NCBI RefSeq assembly: GCF_003590095.1 | Contig: NC_039500.1 | Coordinates: 4,278,001 to 4,342,000 of the forward strand | Length of the DNA: 64,000 nt | Source: Trichoplusia ni | Taxonomy: Eukaryota; Arthropoda; Insecta; Lepidoptera; Noctuidae | Direction of reading: 5' to 3' | Part shown: piece by piece, positions 25,701-36,300 of the stretch | Numbering within the stretch: position 1 is the stretch's first letter | How the letters are laid out: every line of letters begins with the position of its first letter | Made by a program: the position numbers and the translations under genes | The notes under the pieces: model-generated | The model's database searches: none | Seen by the model: the letters and a program-made list of their open reading frames with translations, nothing else | Told to the model about the DNA's origin: nothing

Positions 25701-28120
25701 TGTATTCTGTAAAACATATGATTGTCCCAGGTTGTGGCGCATGGAGGCGGACGTGCGCGGCGTGTGGTCGCGCGTGGGCGGCGCGGGGTCGCGCGCGCTG
25801 GGGCTGGCGGCGGCCCTGCTGCGCGGCGCCGGCGCGGCCGCCGCCCGCCAGCACGCGCATCTGCTGGCCGCGCTCGAGGTGCTGCCCGACGACGAGCTGT
25901 TCGGGCCCACTGCTGCGTGAGTACCTTGTTTGACTTGGCTTATTACGACCTCTGTTAAGATGAGTCCGTTAGTTGCGACACATATTAGACTGGCCAATTG
26001 GTCTACAATCTAGAGCTCGAGCAGTTTAGAAATAAATGTAAGTATGTTTATCAAATGTTTAGTACACATAATTCCTTAGTTTTAGACTAGATGGCGTTGC
26101 GTGAAAGCTGAATCTGATCAATTATCCCTAACGTGACGTTCCCTGTTCCAGCGCGGACGTGCACAGCATCCTGGAGTGCCTGGTGGTGCTGGCGCGCGCG
26201 GCGGGCGGCGGCGGGCAGGCGCTGCTGCCGCGCGTGGCGGCGCTGCTGCGCCGGTACCGCGCCGCGCGCCCCGCGCCCGCCGCGCAGCTGCTGGCCGCGC
26301 ACAGGGACACCATCGCGTCAGTACACACCACGCATACAAATATAGCTTTATACTCTTATGAAGGACGATTTAATACACTCTTAACATTAAGTCACTTAAA
26401 TGATCCAAAAGAAATTATCTACTATACATATATAAAAAATTGTCGGGTTTTCCTATCTGACGCTATAACTCCGGAACGCACGAACCGATTTCCACGGTTT
26501 TGCATTCGTTCGAAAGGTCTCGGGCTCCGTCAGGTTTATAGCAAAGAATATTCAGGAAATATTTCAACAGAAAAACGGGACAGCTATCTGGTGGCGAAAT
26601 GAAGTTCGCCGAGTTTGCTAGTCTCTAATAAAAGTCCCCTAAACTTTACCCTTTTAAGCTTCAACTGTAAAATATCTAAAATATAAACTCGAAAGTTTGT
26701 AAATGTGGATAGATTTTTGGTACTTTTTTACACAAAAAAAAGTGGACGAATTTGGACAAAATGTGGAGCACAGATACCAGCATAAACCTGTTTTATGATG
26801 AAGTGGGATCATTAGCTTTTTTTTTTTACGCTCCCATTGTAGGTCCAGTCTACTGCTTTTCCCATAAATTTTTCACTTTTATTGAAGCCTGTCCCAGTTG
26901 TGAATGTTTTACCTGTATGTACATAGTAACATCCCGGCGCTGAGCTCGCTGCTGGCGTCCGAGGTGTTGCAGCCGGCGTCGGCGGCGCCGCCCCCGCAGG
27001 CGCTGCTGGCTCTGCAGCGTCGCTGGGACTCACCAGACAACCTCAACTGGCTGCTGCAGGTAACTGCCACCAGCTATTCGACAATAACCAATACAGCTAG
27101 CAATCATTAAATTTAGACAATTGTAGACATATATGCATCTAGTATTTACCAAGGGGTGAACAACATAAATAGATGAGTTTATTCACAAGACCAATGATCA
27201 CCATGCAAGACGAGCCCTGGGTTTGTTTGCCAGATAGCATTTGCATGATTCACAAAAAATAGTTGTGAGTCAAAGTCTGTTAGCATATTGATATTTTTTT
27301 AAGTCGTCGCATTTGTCGCATCATCTTGTAATTGAGTAGATAGATAATGTACGGTCTGTGCGACTAGGAGATCGAGTCGTGGGGCGTCCGTCGCGGCGGC
27401 GCGTGGGGCGGCGGCGCGTGGGCGGGCGCGGTGCTGCGCGGCGTGGCCCCGCACGCGGCCGCTGCGCACGCGCCGCTGCGACACTCCGCGCTGGCGCTGC
27501 TCGCCAAGCTGCTGCCCGCCGTCGCGGACACCACGCCCGGTATGCAGCTGCCACATACTCCACAACACACACTACTCACTCATATCCAATTAGTAGAGCT
27601 CCGTGATCAGACAAGCGTTTAAGCATTTCCGTGAAATAGTATCTGTTTATTCAATATGCCATCAAAATCTGATTCAATTTAATTAAAAGTACTGAATAAG
27701 GACATACTGCTCGAGATCCCAGAAGACTTCTAAAGAGTGAGAAACCTAATTGCAGTCCATTGTATTTAACTTCATAAAAATGACGATTTATAACCGAGAA
27801 ACGATATCCTTGCCACCTCATACATTTCAATAATTTCTTCGTACCTATCCAACAAATAAATACATAAACATAAAAAAACACTTTAGTACTACGTATTAAA
27901 CCTTCCAGGTCTCCAAGCAGTCTTGGAATGCCTGGATTCCCACCAGCCGGAGGTGACCCAGTCGCTGCTGGACAAGCTGCCGGAGCTGCTGGTGGGCATG
28001 CAGGAGCACGCGGCCACGGTCCTCATGCGCGTGTTCGACCTCGGCATGAAGTCGCGACACCCCGTCGAGCCCTGCATCGCCAAGTGTGTCACCACCATCA
28101 ACTTGCATAGGGGCTGTTAA
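19788..28120 (+). CDS. INTS1: Integrator complex subunit 1, C-terminal part
   Basis: INTS1 is the large scaffold of Integrator, which cleaves nascent snRNA and promoter-proximal RNAs of RNA polymerase II. Exons: 19788-19957, 20408-20573, 21031-21207, 21622-21810, 22240-22390, 22778-22911, 23374-23508, 23954-24075, 24266-24398, 24733-24928, 25064-25282, 25731-25916, 26152-26316, 26927-27059, 27368-27539, 27909-28120; about 886 residues against roughly 2,190 in human. Landmark matches: AVLLPDWLRLHMVRSA, ERNYMAQLL...RGATGG, LLLDWMSEL, PRVWQGRDKTTPKH, and the final QEHAATVLMRVFDLGM helix. The N-terminal 1,200 or so residues are absent, and the first exon sits 45 bp from an opposing FKBPL-like exon. 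Frames break in exons 2, 10 and 11 and at the exon 3/4 junction. Exons are extremely GC-rich, the introns AT-rich. Confidence 0.93.
20610..20760 (+). mobile_element. SINE, 3' part, same family as 3232-3500
   Basis: In INTS1 intron 2. It contains GTCGCTCCTTGTAAAACACTG, also seen near 3465, then the tail GAAGCCGACCCCAACATAGT and an ATGATGATGAT end. Together with the copy at 3232 it shows the two halves of one family. Confidence 0.65.
25064..25282 (+). other. INTS1 exon with G-run tract
   Basis: Within this exon (25,130-25,190) the coding strand has at least four runs of five or six G separated by short GC spacers, a clear G-quadruplex-forming pattern. It encodes a Gly/Ala/Arg-rich loop, and the frame breaks in or near it; the downstream half returns to ARSTSATDRVSHALLTAIAAP. 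It may be both a real low-complexity loop and a sequencing-error hotspot. Confidence 0.6.
25425..25545 (-). repeat. Interspersed repeat fragment
   Basis: In INTS1 intron 11. Its minus-strand reading (CTCCTGATTAAGGGATCC, GTCCGAAACTAGTTGGGCAT) resembles a phrase common at the edges of Penelope-like and other moth repeats. No ends can be defined. Confidence 0.35.
26418..26621 (+). mobile_element. Short non-autonomous Helitron
   Basis: 204 bp in INTS1 intron 13. It begins TC (26,418) after a host A, ends CTAG (26,618-26,621) before a host T, and has the 3' hairpin GGCGAA-ATGAAG-TTCGCC just upstream of the end. All three hallmarks are intact. Confidence 0.75.
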
Positions 28121-28633
28121 TTACACCTGTACGATGACATTACTCTTTATAGTCTAGTAAAGTTGTCTAATTCTGCGCTCAGGCTTAATAATTTTAAATA
28201 AAAAAAACCCCTTTCCATATTCATATTCTTTCGGCCTTACGCAAATAAGTATTTGATGACTGTACTTATTTCCTTTGGAAAGTTAATATTTACGCGATCC
28301 TGTGTGATACTTGAATAGCCTAAGAGCTACAGGTAAAAACCTTAAAAAAACTACTTTACTGAATTCAGACTCTGACTCATTAACAGTTTTATTATAAGTA
28401 AAAATAACAATTATAGTTCATTTTCGGTGAATTGAACAGTGAATCCTTTTTACTTATATTAGGTTAGGGTGTACAAGATTTAGTTAACAATATGCTATAA
28501 TAAACCTACTTACCAATCTTCTCAAAACACTGAAAATGTGAAGATTAATGTATTATCCATATAGTTAGACTTAAGCACTTGAGGGTAATCTTTTATGCAA
28601 ATAATAATAAAAAACCAATTAGACAACATTTGT
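28121..28633. other. Tail-to-tail spacer between INTS1 and PDCL3
   Basis: INTS1 ends at 28,120 on the plus strand and PDCL3 ends at 28,938 on the minus strand. AATAAA at 28,197-28,202 is the likely INTS1 signal. The AT-rich remainder shows nothing further. Confidence 0.5.
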
Positions 28634-28639
28634 TTTATT
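28634..28639 (-). terminator. Probable PDCL3 polyadenylation signal
   Basis: AATAAA on the minus strand, about 300 nt after the PDCL3 stop. It does not overlap the INTS1 signal at 28,197. Confidence 0.45.
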
Positions 28640-28937
28640 TATAAATCTCATCAGTTACAACAATAAGTTGTATAGAAATAAAGCTCTCAATGATACACAT
28701 TACAAAATAGTAAATACACAAAAAATATTAAAATGCACTTCAACTGATATTGTTATATCGCGTCATTACTTCGTGGCGATAAGGTCGAGAAAACTATAAC
28801 TTTTAAAACAATTTTCTAGTTAATTAACACAATACTTATTCTCATATCTTAACAAAAATAAATACTCCGCAACTTAAGCACAATACCCGCACCAAAGCAT
28901 ACAGTTCTCGCACTGGTGATGTGGTGATCCTCACTAA

Positions 28938-30614
28938 TCACCAGTCATTTGATCCAAGGTCTGTGAACAGCTTGTCCTTGATTTTAGGTCTCGGGTCCTC
29001 TGTGATCTTTGTGTCTACTGCACCAACTTGTCCGAGGATGTATTCAAATTCTGTAAAATGAAATAACAGCTTAAATACTAGCTAAAGTCCGCGGTTTTGC
29101 CGGCGCGGAGGGTGATTATAGCTGCTTGAGAATATTTCATATCATTGTGGGATATGTAGGAAAACACGGATATCCTTATATTCTTCAAGCAATTTGTTCT
29201 GAAGATACATCTACTCATGTAATTAAGGTCATTCTCAATTATTTACATTAAAGATCTTATCAAGAATAGCAAAAGAATTTTCAAACATGTCAATCTTTTT
29301 TTTTAATATATCCAGTGTGAGATCCCAGCTAGGCAAAGGCCTCCCATATTCTGCCAGAATATTAATTTTAAAGTAGCAAAATTCTACAAATCCACTTATA
29401 CTTCAATATTCTATAAATTTACACCATACCATCAAGAGTTAGAGAAGTCCCTCTGAGCTCTGTGGAGCCAATGAACTGCTTCTTCATGTCCCCCTCAAAG
29501 TACACAAATACACTGGGCAGATTCCTCTCTGGGAAGTTGGGGATACATGTCTGTGCAACGGCCTTCAGGAACTTGGTGTACGGGTACTTGGCAGCCAGCT
29601 GCCGCATGTACTGGTTGATAAGAGCACATTGCTGGATACTGGAAATGGTTGATTAAAAATTAATTAATAAATATATATCAGGTAAAGAAGTATCTGCCAT
29701 TAAAATGATACAATAGAATTTGATTACTTTGAAAACCATGGTTTTAATTAAAAAACCTTTCTCTCCACTTACCCTTGCTTGTACAGGTGTATAACCACCC
29801 AGATGCCCTCACCAGCCTTGTTGACCTCCTGCACATAGTCCTGGCCGGACACTTCTCTGATATCACCGAACCTCGTCTTCTCAGACAGTCTCTTGAGCTC
29901 AGCAATACGCCTCCTTCTGTATTCTTCTATGACAGCTTCGTCTTCTGAATCTTCAAGCTCATCAAGGCCATCCAGGTCCAGTTCGGACATTTGTTTGTCC
30001 TCTGAAAAATTTAGCAAGTCCATTAGAAAAGAGTTGTATTAATGGCTTAGTAAAGAGAATGGGTTTTTAAATATCTCACTGACATAACTTTAAAAGTAAC
30101 ATTAATTCCATTTGCCATATTTAACTGTTTAAATCCCTTCACTAGCGCTCCAAAATTGTTGTAAATTACTGTTACTTCAGTGTATGTAGAAGCACTCAAG
30201 TGGAACTAAAATATTTTAGATACAGTTATAATTCTACTACATGAAATATATACCACTGTAAAGATGAAGCATTACACCTTCTTTACAGATATATTATGAG
30301 TAATATTTAAATAATTATGAATGGTTTTGGGCCATTATAAGCAACAGGTGTTATCCTAACCTACAAGTATTGTTTATACTAACTCTCTTCCTGTTTCTGC
30401 TTGATGGTTTGCTCTATCATATTTACTATTTGTTCTTCTGAAACCTCCGCCTCCTTCGGAGGTATAATTCCTTTAGCGCGAAGGACATCGTTCCATTCTG
30501 TATCCTCGTTTGGATTCTAAAAATAAACACCAAGTTTAACACTTTATTTACTATATTCACCGACAACTTTTAGACCGCTATTTCTATAAGGTCGTATATG
30601 CAATTTACCTGCAT
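28938..30614 (-). CDS. PDCL3: Phosducin-like protein 3 (viral IAP-associated factor)
   Basis: A cytosolic co-chaperone with a thioredoxin fold that works with the CCT/TRiC chaperonin, first described as a partner of viral IAP. Exons: 30614-30609 (only Met-Gln), 30516-30384, 30001-29773, 29638-29430, 29050-28938; 690 nt, 229 residues, close to the usual 240. Start is MQNPNEDTEWNDVLR, followed by an acidic helical region (ELEDSEDEAVIEEYRRRRI) and the thioredoxin-like domain (EGIWVVIHLYKQG, PSVFVYFEGD, FEYILGQVGAVDT). No CXXC redox pair is present, as expected for phosducin-like proteins. The frame is unbroken throughout. It ends SNDW. It shares a 518-bp divergent promoter with TAF7. Confidence 0.95.
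29078..29110 (-). mobile_element. Possible Helitron 3' end
   Basis: In PDCL3 intron 4. On the minus strand, a short GC-rich hairpin (CCGCG...CGCGG) is followed about 7 nt later by CTAG and a host T. No matching 5' TC end was found, so this may be a solo end or chance. Confidence 0.4.
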
Positions 30615-31132
30615 TTTGTGTTAGAAATATTGAGCTTATTGCTTTAAATTATAAGAATAAATAAAGGAGGAAATCTGACACCATCAAGGCATCAAAATGA
30701 TTAATCCGGAGTGACCACTGTGACCAGGAGTGACAGTATTATGATTGTGACAGAAAGACAAGCAGGTGACTCAGTTTTTCTGGGTTGTTGTATCAATTAA
30801 ATATATCTCTTAACTGTTAACTAATAGATTAGATTTATCATCGGACCGAGACCACGTCGTATAATTACAGTTATGCAAACAAAAAAAAACTTAAATATTT
30901 TGTCCAGGAAAAATGACAATTATGAACAATAAAGAATATTTTTCAAACTTTCTTCAGAATAAAGTCGGAAGAAGGTAGGCAACATTATTTATAATTGTCA
31001 GAAATTTGGTTCATCCATCTGTGACATGTTTACAGTAAAGAAGAGAAAAGTTTTGTGAAATGAATCAATCATTTATTAATTAAACAAATAAGTTTATATG
31101 TAGTGTTACAAAAGATCTAAGACAAAACAACA
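30615..31132. promoter_or_regulatory. Divergent promoter region PDCL3 / TAF7
   Basis: 518 bp between two start codons pointing away from each other. AT-rich, with no obvious TATA box at a fitting distance on either side. Both 5' UTRs lie here. Confidence 0.6.
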
Positions 31133-32341
31133 ATGAATCGAGATAAAAGAGAGCCGGAGTATCCGACAGAGCTGGAGTCCCAGTTCGTGATGCGTCTGCC
31201 CGAGGAGCCTGCTAAAGTGCTGAGAGAGGTTTTGAAGTCCGGAGAGAATTTGAAGAACCGCCTCACGATCCAGATTGAAAATGACATGAGACAAGGGGAA
31301 GTGCGGTTCGATCACTGGCTGATGCACGCCAAGATCGTAGACCTCCCCGCCATTATCGAATCTTTAAAAACAATCGACAATAAGAGCTTCTATAAAACAG
31401 CAGATATCTGCCAAATGATGATATGCAAAGAAGAACCTGACCTACCGTCAACAGAGGAAGAATCACCTGCTAAAAACAAGAAAAAAGACCCTTACAAAGT
31501 AGATAAAAAGTTCCTCTGGCCTCACGGTATCACACCACCTACTAAGAACGTGCGTAAACGAAGATTCAGAAAAACTCTGAAGAAGAAATATGTGGAAGCA
31601 CCAGAGATAGAGAAAGAAGTGAAGAGACTGCTCAGGGCTGACAATGAGGCTGTCAGTGTCACCTGGGAAGTCATAAAAGAAGAGGATGATCACCCCAAAC
31701 AAGACAGTGCCCCTGTCAATGTTAAGCCTGAGAAGAAGCCTAAAGCAGAACGTAATCCTAAGCGAGAGTCTGTGTCTGTTGATGTTTCTAACCATGAGTC
31801 CTCTAACGTTGTAGACATATTTGGTGGAGCCGTGAGTGACTCTGATCTTGAAGATGACAACATTAATGTGGAAATGGAAGACTCTCGTCTCTCAGCATAT
31901 GACAGTCGCCTCTCAGACACTAATTCCATGCATGGAGAGGGTTCATCAAAGAGGGAGGCATTACCAACACAATTTGGATCACACATGTTCCAGTCCCGGC
32001 AGGATCTTGGGCCCAAGTCTTTCCCTGGTCATAGCAGAGCTACAACACCAGCAGCATCAGGGATGTCAAAAAGTGGGGGTCTTTCATCAGAGGATGATGG
32101 TGACTACCAACCTAGAGACATGTCTAAGGACAATATGACGTTAAGGATCGAGCAGTTGAGGGCTGAACTTGAGGAGTTGAAGCAGCGCAGGCAGAGGACA
32201 CAGCATGAGATAGCAGGGATGGAGAACTTAGCTCTAAGACAGAGATTTCAGGATATCCTACACACTCTCAACCAGGACATCATGTACAAAGAGATGGAGT
32301 ATCAGGGCCTTATCACACTTCAGAACTCAGAAGATATCTAG
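31133..32341 (+). CDS. TAF7: Transcription initiation factor TFIID subunit 7
   Basis: A TFIID subunit that pairs with TAF1 and restrains its acetyltransferase activity. One uninterrupted 402-residue exon. The N-terminal TAFII55 domain spans about residues 12-100 (ELESQFVMRLP, NRLTIQIENDM, KIVDLPAIIESLKTIDNKSF, YKTADICQMM). A conserved basic block follows at 129-180 (WPHGITPPTKNVRKRRFRK, EIEKEVKRLL). The middle is acidic and serine-rich, and the last 70 residues form a coiled coil (LRAELEELKQRRQRTQHEI). Length is a little above human TAF7 (349). The gene is intronless here, as human TAF7 is known to be. No frame break. Confidence 0.96.
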   Translation: MNRDKREPEYPTELESQFVMRLPEEPAKVLREVLKSGENLKNRLTIQIENDMRQGEVRFDHWLMHAKIVDLPAIIESLKTIDNKSFYKTADICQMMICKEEPDLPSTEEESPAKNKKKDPYKVDKKFLWPHGITPPTKNVRKRRFRKTLKKKYVEAPEIEKEVKRLLRADNEAVSVTWEVIKEEDDHPKQDSAPVNVKPEKKPKAERNPKRESVSVDVSNHESSNVVDIFGGAVSDSDLEDDNINVEMEDSRLSAYDSRLSDTNSMHGEGSSKREALPTQFGSHMFQSRQDLGPKSFPGHSRATTPAASGMSKSGGLSSEDDGDYQPRDMSKDNMTLRIEQLRAELEELKQRRQRTQHEIAGMENLALRQRFQDILHTLNQDIMYKEMEYQGLITLQNSEDI

Positions 32342-33270
32342 TAGTAACTTTTGTTAGATATATGAAAATTATATCTAACAACATTTTTTTAAGTTTTAAA
32401 CTATGTGGGTATGAATGGCTCAGTTACATAGACTATATAATAATTAAGGATGCATATTATGTTGAATTTAACCATAATATACCAATTTCTGTGTATGTTA
32501 AAACTACTGTTATACTTAAATTGAATGTAATCATTAGTAACACTTTGTAGTTTATAAATAAATACATGTATGTTATGAATTTTTCTTGTACTTTATTTTT
32601 TTACCCTTTTTTTAAATTAAACTTTTACTGTCTCTCGGTCTTGATCCTAGATCAAGAATATCTTTTAAAAAGTTATCATGAAAACCCGAAGTGTTGCCAA
32701 ATCAGTATTTCGTGCAGAAATCAGAATCTTGATGTCAAATACAACTGACAGTTCATTGTCCATGTTTTAAGGGTTTGTTCAATTTATGTTTCGAAACTAA
32801 ATATCCTAGAAAAGAAACGAAATTAGAGATCCAAGCCAAGCGTATGCCTTATACAAGATAAATATCACATACACACAAATCATAATGTAACTACAAATTC
32901 TAAGATATTGCTGTTCCCAACACAATAAATTAATGAGTATTAAAAATACATTCTGATTTTAAAAATCGATGACGTCTAAATGGTTGATCATTTTAACGTT
33001 AACACTAACAAGACTAACTTTTATTTTTAAGCGCTAGTAAAATTATCTTTTGTCGTGTTTTCAGTACATTATGCTTTTGTAACGTCTTTGAACTATACAT
33101 TTATTTTATAAATAAAACACAAAAGCATAATTTCTAAATAACGTTACGAATCTGACTTTGACAGTATGACACGTCTTTTTTCTCTGCAAAGTTGTCAACT
33201 TGCGTCGTGTTGGAAAAATTTTACGTCGCTATGTTCAGTCCAGTCAGAACTCGAAATAAATAAATTGAAT
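32342..33270. other. TAF7 3' UTR and spacer to atlastin
   Basis: AATAAA at about 32,557-32,562 is the likely TAF7 polyadenylation signal. The remainder leads to the first atlastin start region; the last 150 bp contain TCAGTC-type initiator motifs near 33,235 and may be the promoter of atlastin exon 1A. Confidence 0.5.
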
Positions 33271-33325
33271 ATGGCTGAAGTCGAAGGACATAAACATCGA
33301 GAAACTAATAACCATGAGGGAGAAG
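33271..33325 (+). CDS. atl: Atlastin alternative first coding exon 1A
   Basis: ATG at 33,271 opens MAEVEGHKHRETNNHEGE and reaches a GTAAAT donor in phase 1. The next common exon (53,039) begins in the matching phase, so this exon can be used. The encoded N-terminus is hydrophilic. Confidence 0.6.
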
Positions 33326-36300
33326 GTAAATGTTGTTATGATATTTATGGTTAGGACGCGTGGTTAGTGAGTATCGCGGACGTCAGTGCGGATCGGCTGC
33401 GTTGCCGTGGCCCGTTACCCTCGTGTTACCTTTGTGACATTGAAATTGGGTTCTTTTTATAATTGCTGCGTGGATTTGTGGTGCTGGGCCGCCAGGAGCG
33501 GAGTGTGCCGCCCGCCTGACGCGTTGAGTGGTACCGTTGGACGGTCGCACGGACTGTAGTGATCATGACGGGGGACGCGGACAGGAGCCTCCACTCAGGT
33601 ATTCCTATGTTATTGTTGTAATACTCGATATTAGCCGAGGTTAAGTGCGTTTAATCGTAATTAATGTTGTTTATTTGTGCGGAGTTAACGTCGCGACTTG
33701 TTGAACTTTGCTCGTACGTTGTGTGTTATTGCATTAATTTAAGCCACAACACGAGCGTTAAATGTTTGGAATATTTCCTTTCTTATCCAATTAGAATGTT
33801 TCGCAGTGTGTGAACAATCCAAAGCTGGTAATTTGCCAGTCATTAGAAGATGACAAGTTGTATCAATGTGATTGTTATACTGTGTAATGATGAAATTGAA
33901 TACAATACATGACTTATCAAGGTGCATTGATATACTATTTAAAAATTATATATTATTACTGATTTTTCCCATTGACTCTTGATTTTCAATGTGTTATAAT
34001 TATTAGTGTCATATACATTTTTTGATCGTAGCATCTAACTAATACAAGACCCATAAAAAGTTAGAAAACTATCTTAAACTATGTTCCTAACTTGGAACTT
34101 GATAAATGGTAAAATCATTTTACTTTTTGTATATAAATTCAAAAGTTGTAGATTATTATTAAATATCTTGATTGTTATGACATAAATGCTCAACAGATTA
34201 GTTCAGCTTTCTATACAACTATCTAATGTCCACATATCTATAGACTCAGTATATCACTTAGCATTTATTATTTTACAATTTAATTATAATCATAATAGTT
34301 GGAGTACCTAACGTTTCACAAATACTTATTTTAACATTTCTATATATTTTGTATGGTAGTGTATTTTTGCAGGTGTATAATATATATAGTCAGAGAAAAT
34401 TCATAAAACAATTGGAGAAATCATTTCAAGATCTTTTATGGAATGATACCAAAACTAATAAAAAAATGGAATAAAACTAAAACTGAAACCTAAGAGTAAC
34501 AATTAAGATATCTATAATATCTTGTCAAATATATTCATTTTGTGGTTATTATTACACATTGAATATGCCTTGACCCCTTCAAAGGTTGTCTCACATACAA
34601 AAATAGATTGTTTTCATAATGTCATTTATATCCATTGAAAGAATACAGAGGTGTGTTAAATTAAAATAATTGTTACGCTTTCATATACATAACAATAAAT
34701 TGTTTTGTTATCTCACTTTAATTGCATTTGTGATTTGTTACTATTGACAATAAAGCTTGTTCGTTTACTAAATTTATGATTTTGTATGTATTGGGAACAA
34801 ATATTGAAAGTTTTGGAGCGGCTTGATGGCCTGCAAAATATGTATAAAAGGAAGGTCAAAGTGAATATTAAAGCAGTTAAGGTCAGATAAAATTCAGCTT
34901 AAAATAAAATGCAAGCAGCAGATTGGGACCGGTCCTATGTATATATATTTATACTATTAATAACTAAACACGTGATTTATTATCTTTGCTCCATGTTAAA
35001 TTGTCACCAGGTTTATATACCAGGATGACAAATTCTGTTTGCAAAAAGAACCAACTTGTCCAGCTAAATATATTTCCAACAAATATTTTGTAACACAAAA
35101 AGTACACACAAGCAGTTATACCTGTTTCCGAGTCAGTTTTTGCGCCGCCTTCCATCTTATTATTATTTTTTATGCACGCCTCGTTGCCAACATTAAGAAT
35201 TAATTTCAGTTAGTTGCAAAGTTTTTTAATCTACAGTCTTAGCAAAAAGTTTTTATGTAAACATTTTTGTCATCTATGGTTTTTCATTTGCGTTTCATTT
35301 CGCATATTTTATTGTTTATAAAATGGAAGTAAAAATAACAGATCGGAATGTATTTACTTAAGTGGTATTGCATGCAAATTACACGTAACATATAATTTTC
35401 GCGCTCAATCTGCACGTCGCGACAGCAAAGCATAAACTAGGTCACAGGTCATTAATGAGGGTTTACGACAATGACAATTAAGTATACAGCTCTCTGGCCT
35501 TCGGTAAATTATAAATATTTATATGAATACTAAAATGTATAATTTTAAATCTTGCATATGATACGAACCATAACTGGGTCGCTTCCGATAAATTAAACAA
35601 ACACTGTTTTGAAGTTTGATTTGTGTAAATATTAGCACATGCGCCTGCTAATGCATACGTATGCCTATTACCTGTTGATACACCTAATTTAGTTACACTT
35701 TCAACCTTCGTACCTTGATAGTGGTGGAATGTTGTGACTCTACCTTATAGGTACATACGTACTTCGCGAAATACATAAAAATCGCTGCCTTTACAGATAT
35801 TTAAGGCTTATAAACATTATCGAATTTATTTTACAAGTCATTGCTGCTTACCAGTAACTTAACCAACGCAGGTAGCTTTCGTATGTCTATCACAGTTACC
35901 TAGTTAACTATAGAGTTCACACGCTCTCGGTAAGCCACAGTATACGTGTGCCCGTGTGTAGCACAAGTCAAAATAATTAAAAATAAATTACACAGTTGTA
36001 GTTCAACGCCCTTTTAATAGGCTAAGTCTGTTCAAAATAACGCTAGATTTATGACTAGATTGCAGTCTAGCTTGTTCAGTCTATAACATTAGTTTTAAAT
36101 CATGTTGAGGCGTGGATATTTAAATTAATTATCGGACATAAAAACTCTAAAGACAGTTTCCTCAAACATATATTATTTAAAATCTTAACGAACTTACTTT
36201 GCCAACTTACAAATAATGCATACTAGTAACCGGCCAGCCATTAAAATTTCCGCAGGAATGTGGGTTTCCATTAATCCACCTATTAATTTGTTATGCAAAT

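Noticed and set aside
21516..27622. Numerous GC-rich open frames on both strands of INTS1 exons
   Set aside because: They are alternative-frame and antisense shadows of GC-rich exons; only the frame that continues through splice sites matches INTS1.
31133..32341. First read as ADA3/TADA3
   Set aside because: The N-terminal ELESQF...RLP and KIVDLP...SLKTID...YKTADICQM blocks and the WPHGITPP-KNVRKRRFRK segment are those of TAF7.
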